From Opitutus sp. ER46 (lineage in GTDB: Bacteria > Verrucomicrobiota > Verrucomicrobiia > Opitutales > Opitutaceae), in the NCBI RefSeq assembly GCF_003054705.1, contig NZ_QAYX01000023.1, positions 1 through 64,000 of the forward strand: a DNA stretch of 64,000 bases, read 5' to 3'. The position numbers and the translations under genes are program-made. The notes below the pieces were generated by a model, which was not told the origin of the DNA, made no database searches, and saw only the letters and a program-made list of their open reading frames with translations. This document shows, one piece after another, positions 16,873 to 23,890 of this stretch. Each line of letters begins with the position of its first letter. Position 1 is the stretch's first letter.

Positions 16873-18279
16873 ATGATCCGCCATCCCGTCCACGTCACGG
16901 CGCCCGAGGACCGCGTGCCCACGCGCCAGAAGATTGCCTACGGCCTCGGTGCCGTGGTGACGATCGTGGCCGTCAACTCCGTCGTCCAGCTGACGAACCT
17001 CGTGTACATCGTCGGCCTCGGCGTAAGCGCGATCTGGATCGGTTGGGCCCAGGCCTTCCCGCGGCTGTGGGATGCGATCATCGATCCGTTCCTCGGGAAC
17101 ATGTCCGACAACGCGCGCACGCGCTACGGGCGCCGGATTCCGTTCCTCGTCGTGGGCGGCGTGCTGATCGGCATTGCGTTTGCGCTGCTGTGGACGGTGC
17201 CGCGGGACTGGAGCAAGGAGTGGATGTTCGGCTACTTCGTCGTGACGTCGCTCTTCTTCTACACGGTGGTCCCAATCTACGCCATTCCCCACGGGGCGCT
17301 GGGGATGGAGATGACCGACGATTACCACGAGAAGACCACGATCTTCGCGTACGCCAGTTTCATCGGGAACGTCGGCGCGCTCACGCTGCCGTGGGTGTAC
17401 TTTCTGGCCAACCGGCCGGTCTTTCACGGCGACACCGTCAACGGCATCAAATGGGTCTGCCTGGGCATGGCGGTGATCCTGACCGCGGCGGCGCTGGCGT
17501 GCGCCTTCATCTGCAAGGAGGGCAAGCTGAAGCAGGCCAGCACCCAGCCCCGCATCCCGATCCTCCAGGGCTTCAAGACCACCTACCGCAACCGGACGTT
17601 CGTGCGCCTGGTCTCCGCCTTCGTGCTCCTCATCGTGGCCTTCCAGCTGGTGATGGGGTTCAATAACTACATCACGATTTTCTACATCTTCGGCGGCAAC
17701 ACCGACAACGCCTCGAAGATCATGGCCTACAATGGCACGCTCTGGGCGATCGTCGGCATCCTCGGCGCCTTCCCGATGACCTGGCTTTCGAAGCGGTACG
17801 GCAAGCGCCACACCGTCATGGCGGCGCTGCTCATCATCGTGGTCGGCAACCTGTCCAAGATTGTCTGCTACAGCCCCACGTATCCGTTCCTCACGCTCAT
17901 CCCGACCGTCTGCCTTTCGCTGGGCATGGTCATCGCGTTCTCGCTGGTGAACGCGATGATTGCCGACATCTGTGACGAGGACGAACTCGCGAGCGGCTGC
18001 CGGCGCGAGGGCATCTATTTTGCCGTGTACAACTGGTGGTGGAAGGTGGCGGTGTCGATCGCCACCGTCCTCAGCGGTTACCTCCAGCGGCTGACGGGCT
18101 TCGTCGAGGGCGCGAACGCGCAGAGCGCGGCCACGCTCTTCTGGCTGCGGGCGTGGGAGATTGGCCTGCCGCCGGCGCTCTGCCTGATCAGCGTGTGGCT
18201 GATGGTGAAGTATCCGCTGACCGAGGCGCGCGCCTACGAGATCAAGGCGCTGTTGAAGGCCCGCGCACGGTCGGCCTGA
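16873..18279 (+). CDS. GPH-family (MelB-like) sugar:cation symporter
   Basis: A 468-residue inner-membrane symporter with about 12 helices, of the glycoside-pentoside-hexuronide family. The diagnostic cation-site segment is present in the second helix and following loop: PRLWDAIIDPFLGNMSDNAR with the paired Asp residues, then RYGRRIPFL. The second half repeats such a loop (SKRYGKRHTVMAA), and a late DICDEDEL matches family position. ATG 16873 is used; the frame's earlier part overlaps the GH94 gene. It follows the phosphorylase gene by 31 bp and precedes the secreted hydrolase by 57 bp. By position it should carry the oligosaccharides that the phosphorylase consumes from periplasm to cytoplasm. 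Confidence 0.9.
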   Translation: MIRHPVHVTAPEDRVPTRQKIAYGLGAVVTIVAVNSVVQLTNLVYIVGLGVSAIWIGWAQAFPRLWDAIIDPFLGNMSDNARTRYGRRIPFLVVGGVLIGIAFALLWTVPRDWSKEWMFGYFVVTSLFFYTVVPIYAIPHGALGMEMTDDYHEKTTIFAYASFIGNVGALTLPWVYFLANRPVFHGDTVNGIKWVCLGMAVILTAAALACAFICKEGKLKQASTQPRIPILQGFKTTYRNRTFVRLVSAFVLLIVAFQLVMGFNNYITIFYIFGGNTDNASKIMAYNGTLWAIVGILGAFPMTWLSKRYGKRHTVMAALLIIVVGNLSKIVCYSPTYPFLTLIPTVCLSLGMVIAFSLVNAMIADICDEDELASGCRREGIYFAVYNWWWKVAVSIATVLSGYLQRLTGFVEGANAQSAATLFWLRAWEIGLPPALCLISVWLMVKYPLTEARAYEIKALLKARARSA

Positions 18280-18336
18280 ACGCGGCCCGCCGCCTGGCGC
18301 CGGGCGACCGCCCCGCGCTCCTTGCTTTTCGTTCCC

Positions 18337-21300
18337 ATGATCCTCCGCCGTCTCCTCGCCGCGATCTGCCTCGGGGCGCTCGCCTGTGCCTCCGCCGCCT
18401 CCGCCCGCGTCATCGACGACTTCGAAACGCTCGCCGGCTGGCAGGCCTTTCCGTCCCAGGGCGTCAGCGGCGCCATCACCAGTGTGCCCGGACGCGATGG
18501 CCGGGCGCTCGCGCTCGATTTCGACCTTCGCGGCGCGCACGGGCACGTCATTGCGCGCAAGGCGGTGTCGCTCGACCTGCCGGCAAACTACCAGTTTCTC
18601 TTCGACCTCCAGGCGGACGCGCCGGTGAACAACTTCGAGGTCAAGCTCATCGACGAGCACGACAACGTCTGGTGGCTCAAGCGGCTCGACGTGACGTTTC
18701 CGCGCACCTGGACGACCCAGCACCTGCGCAAGCGGCACATCACATTTGCGTGGGGCCCCGCACCGCAGTCCGCGCTGCGCCGGGTCACCGCGATCGAGTT
18801 CGTGGTCTCCGCCGGCAGCGGCGGGGTGGGGCGCGTCTGCATCGACAACCTGCGCTTCGAGCCGGTCGCCGCCGCCGCCGCGGCACGCGCAGAGCCGAGG
18901 GTGACCACGTCCACGGGACGCGCCGCAACGTCGCCCCGCGTTTCGGCCCGCGGCGCCGTGCTGGAGGATTGGTCGGTCGCAGGCGGTCGCGATGAGGCGT
19001 GGCTGGAGCTCGACTTCGGCTACGAGCGCGAACTTGGCGGGCTGGTGCTCGACTGGGCGCCCGGCGCGGCGGCCTCCGCGTACGAGGTGCAACTTGCGGA
19101 CGCCCGGGGCGAGTGGCAGACCGTCGGCCGGGTTCGTCAGGGTAACGGCGGCCGCGACTACCTCTTCCTGCACGAGCAACAGGGCCACCGCCTCCGGCTC
19201 CGGTTGCCTGCCGGGACGGCCCCCTCGGCTGTGCGGCTGGCGCGACTCGAGGTCAAGGGGCCCGAGTTCGGCGCCAGCGAGAATGCGTTCTTCCAGGCCG
19301 TCGCGGCCGCGGAGCCGCGCGGCTCCTATCCCCGGTATTACGTGCCCGAGCAGGCCTACTGGACCGTGGTCGGCAGCCCGGTGGATGACGTCGAAGGTTT
19401 GCTCAACGAGCACGGTGCCATCGAGGTCGCGCAGATGGGCTACACCATCGAACCGTTCCTTTACCTCGATGGCCGCCTCATCACGTGGGCGGACGTCACG
19501 TCGCAGGTTTCATTGGAGAAGGGCTACCTGCCGATCCCGAGCGTCGAATGGCGCAGCGGCGACGTCACCCTGACGATCACCGCGCTCGCCGCCGGACAGG
19601 CCGGGGCCGACAGCCGGTTGATCGCGAGCTACCGCGTCACCGCCAACGGCAAGCCGGCGAAGGGCCAGCTCTTCCTGGCGGTGCGTCCCTTCCAGGTGAA
19701 TCCGCCCTGGCAGAGCCTGTTCCACCCCGCGGGATGGACGCGCCTCGAGCATATCCGCCGGACGTACGGGGTCATCCGGGTGAACGAACGCGCGCTCGTG
19801 CCGCTGGAGTCCCCGGATGCCTTTGGCGCCACGCCGTTCGAGGCCGGGGAGATCACCGAGCACTTGCGGCACGGCGCGGTGCCGGCGGCGACCGAGGCCG
19901 AGGACCCGTTGGGCTTCGCTTCGGCCGCGCTCGCCTACGAGTTCAACCTGCCCGCGGGCGGCACGCGCGAGGTGCATGTTGTATCGCCCTTCCATGCCGA
20001 CGCGCCGCTGCCCCGCGCACCGGTCCCTGCGGCCGAGGCGGCGGCGTATGTCCAGCAGGCGCACGCGGCGACGCGTCGCACGTGGGAGGGTTTGCTCGAC
20101 CGGTTTCAGGTGACGTTGCCGCCGGCGGCGCAGCCCGTCATCGACACGCTGAAGTCGAACCTGGCGTACATTTTCATCAATCAGGATGGCCCGCGCATTC
20201 AGCCCGGGTCCCGGAACTACCAGCGCTCTTGGATCCGCGACGGCTCGCTGACCTCCACCGCGTTGCTGGAACTTGGCCTCACCGACGAGGTACGGGCGTT
20301 CGCCGACTGGTATGCGCCGTACCAGTTTCCCGATGGCAAGGTGCCCTGCGTCGTCGACGCCCGCGGGGCGGATCCGACCGACGAGCACGACAGCCATGGG
20401 CAGCTGATCTATCTGTTCATGCAGGTGTATCAATTCTCCCACGACGCCGCCTGGCTGCGGCAGCAGTGGCCGCATGTGGTGAAGACGGTCGGGTACATTC
20501 GCAGCCTGCGCGCCAAGCGGATGACGCCGGAATATCGCGATGGCCCGCCGGAGAAGCGCGTGCTCTACGGTCTCGTGCCGGAATCGATCAGCCACGAGGG
20601 CTACAGCGCCAAGCCCATGCATTCCTACTGGGACGACTTCTTCATCCTGCGCGGGCTCAAGGACGCGGTCAGCATCGCCGAGGTCCTGGGCGAGCACGCG
20701 GCCGCATCGGACTTTGCGCGTGAGCGCGACGCCTTCGCGCGGGACCTGTATGCGTCGATCGACCTCGCGATGACGCTGAAGCAAATCGACTTCATTCCCG
20801 GCTGCGCGGAACTCGGCGACTTCGACGCGACGTCCACGACGATCGCGCTTGCCCCGGGTTACGAACTGGGCCGGCTGCCCGAGCCCGCGCTGCACCGCAC
20901 GTTCGATCGCTACTTCGAGCGTTTCGTGCAGCGCCGCGACGGCACGCTGCCCTGGGTCGACTTCACCCCCTATGAGAACCGCGTGATCGGCTCGTATGTG
21001 TACCTCGGGCAAAAGGACCGCGCGAAGGCCGCCCTCGACTTCTTCATGGCCCAACGCCGGCCCGCCGCCTGGAACCACTGGGCCGAGGTCGTCTTTCGCG
21101 AGCCGCGGACGCCCCGCATGATCGGTGACATGCCGCACACCTGGTGCGGGTCGGACTTCATCCGTTCAGTCCGGGCGATGTTCGTGTATGAGCGAGAGCA
21201 GGACCAGGCACTGGTGCTGGCGGCCGGCGTGCCTGACGAATGGGTGCTCGATCCGGTGGGCGTGACGGTGAAGCGCCTGCCGACCTACTACGGCCCGCTC

Positions 21301-21525
21301 GACTACGCCCTGCGCAGCGAGTCGAGCGCCGAAGGTGTCGTCGTGAGGATGATCGTGGGCGGAGACCTCAAGGCCCCGCCTGGCGGCGTGGTCATTCCCG
21401 CGCCGCTGGCCGGTGAAATCGCCGCGGTATCCGGCGACGCCCGGCTCCGCGTCGAGGGCGCCACCGAATTGGTCCTGACCAAGCTCCCCGCCGCCTTCAC
21501 CGTCCGCTTCTCCCGGCCGCGCTAG
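18337..21525 (+). CDS. Exported (alpha/alpha)6 hydrolase with two N-terminal binding-type domains
   Basis: A 1,062-residue exported protein. The signal peptide covers about 1-25 (MILRRLLAAICLGALACASA). Two beta-rich domains follow. The first, about 25-180, opens DDFETLAGWQAFPSQG and resembles a carbohydrate-binding module. The second, about 190-310, resembles F5/8 type C (discoidin). A further beta region leads to an (alpha/alpha)6 catalytic-type domain from about 600 to 980: YQRSWIRDGSLTSTALLELG, then DEHDSHGQLIYLFMQVYQF, HSYWDDFFILRGL and NHWAEVVFREPRTPRM. Acidic residues in the RDG and WDD segments are candidate catalytic residues. I cannot assign a numbered GH family. Location and operon suggest action on the same polymer or its side chains, trimming products before transport. 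Confidence 0.75.
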   Translation: MILRRLLAAICLGALACASAASARVIDDFETLAGWQAFPSQGVSGAITSVPGRDGRALALDFDLRGAHGHVIARKAVSLDLPANYQFLFDLQADAPVNNFEVKLIDEHDNVWWLKRLDVTFPRTWTTQHLRKRHITFAWGPAPQSALRRVTAIEFVVSAGSGGVGRVCIDNLRFEPVAAAAAARAEPRVTTSTGRAATSPRVSARGAVLEDWSVAGGRDEAWLELDFGYERELGGLVLDWAPGAAASAYEVQLADARGEWQTVGRVRQGNGGRDYLFLHEQQGHRLRLRLPAGTAPSAVRLARLEVKGPEFGASENAFFQAVAAAEPRGSYPRYYVPEQAYWTVVGSPVDDVEGLLNEHGAIEVAQMGYTIEPFLYLDGRLITWADVTSQVSLEKGYLPIPSVEWRSGDVTLTITALAAGQAGADSRLIASYRVTANGKPAKGQLFLAVRPFQVNPPWQSLFHPAGWTRLEHIRRTYGVIRVNERALVPLESPDAFGATPFEAGEITEHLRHGAVPAATEAEDPLGFASAALAYEFNLPAGGTREVHVVSPFHADAPLPRAPVPAAEAAAYVQQAHAATRRTWEGLLDRFQVTLPPAAQPVIDTLKSNLAYIFINQDGPRIQPGSRNYQRSWIRDGSLTSTALLELGLTDEVRAFADWYAPYQFPDGKVPCVVDARGADPTDEHDSHGQLIYLFMQVYQFSHDAAWLRQQWPHVVKTVGYIRSLRAKRMTPEYRDGPPEKRVLYGLVPESISHEGYSAKPMHSYWDDFFILRGLKDAVSIAEVLGEHAAASDFARERDAFARDLYASIDLAMTLKQIDFIPGCAELGDFDATSTTIALAPGYELGRLPEPALHRTFDRYFERFVQRRDGTLPWVDFTPYENRVIGSYVYLGQKDRAKAALDFFMAQRRPAAWNHWAEVVFREPRTPRMIGDMPHTWCGSDFIRSVRAMFVYEREQDQALVLAAGVPDEWVLDPVGVTVKRLPTYYGPLDYALRSESSAEGVVVRMIVGGDLKAPPGGVVIPAPLAGEIAAVSGDARLRVEGATELVLTKLPAAFTVRFSRPR

Positions 21526-21645
21526 GCGGGCAGCCCGCGCTCGAGTGCGGGTCTCCAGAATCAGGTGACTTGGTCTCGGGGAATTGACATTCGCCAAAGG
21601 TCTGGGCTGCGTGGGCGGCACCGCGTCTCGGCGCGACCCCCAACT

Positions 21646-23709
21646 ATGAATAGCAGTTTCTCTCCCTGGAGCTCCGGCGCGATGCGGGCTCCGACCCGTT
21701 GTCGCCACCTGCTCATGCTTGTCGCGTTGGCCCTGGCGCTGGCGCTGCCGGCGGCACGGGCCGCCGCGAGTTGGACGTTTGGCACGACAGGGCTCGCGAA
21801 CGTGAACTCCGCGCGCTCCGTTGCTTTCGGCAATGGCCGGTTCGTCGCGACGTTGGAAGGCGCCAATGGATGTCCGGCGCTGGCGTGGAGTGTTGATGGC
21901 GTCACGTGGAACGCGGCGGGCGCCGGGCTGGCCACGCAGGGTACGGTCGTGTTTACGGCGGGATCGTTCTACCTGGCATCGAATAACGCCATGTGGCGGA
22001 GCCAGGACGGCGTGGCGTGGGAACGGCTGTACACCGATTCGGTGTCGGTGAATCACGTGGCCACCGACGGTCGTTCGATGCTGGTCAGCAACTCCCAAAG
22101 CCGCCCGTCGCTGCTGTTCTCGCCTGACCTGGTGACGTGGCGCGAGACGACTGCGCTGCCCAATGCCTCGGCGACGACGGGTGCCTACGTGCAGGATCTG
22201 GTCTATTTCGCGGGCCGGTACTACGCCCTCTACCTCGTTCAGCAGCCCGACCACAGCCTCCGCTCGTACACCGCGTCGACGGTCGACGGTACGGAGTGGG
22301 CCGATGTCCCCGCGCTGGCGAAGGCCCTGTACCTGGCGTCCAGTGGCGGTCGGTTGATCGCCCGGATGTCGGGGAATGGAAACCCGGTCACGACCACCAC
22401 TGATGGCGTCACCTTCACCACCGCCCCGATTCCCGGCGGCTCCAATATCGGCGCACTTGGCTACGCGGGCGGGCGATTCTTCGATTGCACGAGCCTGCTG
22501 ACGTCAATCGATGGCTCCGCCTGGGGGCCGCTCACGACGGGCACTCCGGGCGCCAACATCGACCTTTGGGACGTGGCGTACGGCAACGGCCGGTATGTGG
22601 TCGTCGGCGAGGTGATTGCCTCGCTGGCTGCCAGCGCGCCGCCGCTGTTCGCCACGCTGCCCCAGGATCAGACGGTGGTGGTCGGCACCGCGGTGACCTT
22701 CTCCGTCACGATCGAGAATCCCGATGTCTCGACCACCTTCCAGTGGCGGCGAAACGGCTTGGCGATCCCGGGGGCCACGAGCCCGACCCTGCAGCTTCCG
22801 GCCGTATCCCTCGCTGACGCGGGGCAGATTTCCTGCGAGGCACGCAACGCGATTGGCGCTTCGCTCAGCACGCCAGCGACCCTCACCGTGGTCCCGGTCA
22901 CCGAGGGCGGACGGATCGTGAACTTGTCTGTGCTCACCAGCCTCGAGTCCGAGGACTTCTTCACCATGGGCTTCGCGGTCAATGGCAGCGGGGACAAGCC
23001 CGTGCTCGTGCGCGCGGCGGGTCCGTCCCTCACGCTTCTCGGCGTGGGGGTCGTGAACGCAGATCCGCGCGTGGAGCTTTACGCCGAATCGACCAAGACG
23101 GCGGAGAACGACAATTGGGGTGGGAGCACGGCGCTCATGCAGGCGTTCAATCGTGTCAGCGCGTTCGGTTTTATTAGCGGGACGTCGGCGGATGCCGCGC
23201 TCGTGAGTTCAAAGCCGCTGGCCAACTTGAACAGCGTCCGAGTTTACGGCGCCAAAGGGACCCATGGAATGGTCCTCGCCGAAGTGTACGACCTGACCAT
23301 GGCCGACCAGATCACGGTCAACACGCCGCGGCTCTGCAATGTGTCCGTCCTGAAGTCCGTCGCGGCGGGCGAGGTCTTGACCGCCGGCTTCAGCCTGGGC
23401 GGGCGCACGGCGAAGACCCTGCTTATCCGCGCGGCTGGCCCGAGTCTGACGCAACTCAACCAGACCGACGTGCTGCCGAACCCCGTGTTGAACCTGTTTC
23501 GTCTCGGTGCGTCCACCCCGATGGCCACGAACGACGACTGGGACGCGGCGCTGAAAACCGCCTTCGAGCGCGTCAGCGCGTTCGGTTTCATCGCCGGATC
23601 CAAGGACGCCGCGCTCCTCGTGACGCTTCCTCCGGGTGGGTATGCCGTGCAGGCCACCGGCGGCTCCGGTGCCGGCAAGCTCCTCGTCGAGATCTACGAG
23701 GTACCGTGA
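21646..23709 (+). CDS. Secreted immunoglobulin-domain protein with tandem RAAGPSL repeats
   Basis: A 687-residue exported protein. ATG 21646 is one start; ATG 21682 (MRAPTRCRHLLMLVALALAL) also gives a good signal peptide. Residues about 45-340 look like a sialidase or beta-propeller-type repeat region (SVAFGNGRFVAT, YAGGRFFDCTSLLTSIDGS, VAYGNGRYVVVGE). An Ig-like domain (about 345-420) contains FQWRRNGLAIPGATSPTL and ISCEARNAIG. The C terminus is two tandem copies of a domain of about 120-130 residues with PVLVRAAGPSLT or TLLIRAAGPSLT, a D-W segment and FNRVSAFGF or FERVSAFGF. Such repeats are common in verrucomicrobial exoproteins; their role is unknown. A TTGACA lies at 21584 in the upstream gap. 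There is no evident link to the glucan genes beyond position. Confidence 0.8.
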   Translation: MNSSFSPWSSGAMRAPTRCRHLLMLVALALALALPAARAAASWTFGTTGLANVNSARSVAFGNGRFVATLEGANGCPALAWSVDGVTWNAAGAGLATQGTVVFTAGSFYLASNNAMWRSQDGVAWERLYTDSVSVNHVATDGRSMLVSNSQSRPSLLFSPDLVTWRETTALPNASATTGAYVQDLVYFAGRYYALYLVQQPDHSLRSYTASTVDGTEWADVPALAKALYLASSGGRLIARMSGNGNPVTTTTDGVTFTTAPIPGGSNIGALGYAGGRFFDCTSLLTSIDGSAWGPLTTGTPGANIDLWDVAYGNGRYVVVGEVIASLAASAPPLFATLPQDQTVVVGTAVTFSVTIENPDVSTTFQWRRNGLAIPGATSPTLQLPAVSLADAGQISCEARNAIGASLSTPATLTVVPVTEGGRIVNLSVLTSLESEDFFTMGFAVNGSGDKPVLVRAAGPSLTLLGVGVVNADPRVELYAESTKTAENDNWGGSTALMQAFNRVSAFGFISGTSADAALVSSKPLANLNSVRVYGAKGTHGMVLAEVYDLTMADQITVNTPRLCNVSVLKSVAAGEVLTAGFSLGGRTAKTLLIRAAGPSLTQLNQTDVLPNPVLNLFRLGASTPMATNDDWDAALKTAFERVSAFGFIAGSKDAALLVTLPPGGYAVQATGGSGAGKLLVEIYEVP

Positions 23710-23835
23710 GCGGCCGGTTTGGCTGAGGCATGCGCCGCGGCGGGCGGCGGCGCCCGCAGGTGGGCGGTGAGCGCGGCCGCGGCGATGTCCGATTTGCGAG
23801 ACATTGGCGTTCGTGGGGCCAGGCGAAAATCTGCA

Positions 23836-23850
23836 GACACTTTTAGTGTC
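23836..23850 (+). promoter_or_regulatory. Small inverted repeat upstream of the STN receptor
   Basis: GACACT and AGTGTC arms around TTT, ending 41 bp before the ATG of the receptor gene. It could be an operator or a leader hairpin. Nothing else supports a specific role. Confidence 0.3.
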
Positions 23851-23890
23851 CCGGGCTACGGCTCCCGTCTTAGGGGTACATCCAGACATC

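Noticed and set aside
16789-19413. An 874-codon minus-strand frame opposite the symporter and secreted hydrolase genes
   Set aside because: It has shadow composition and no motif. The plus strand holds two well-supported genes.
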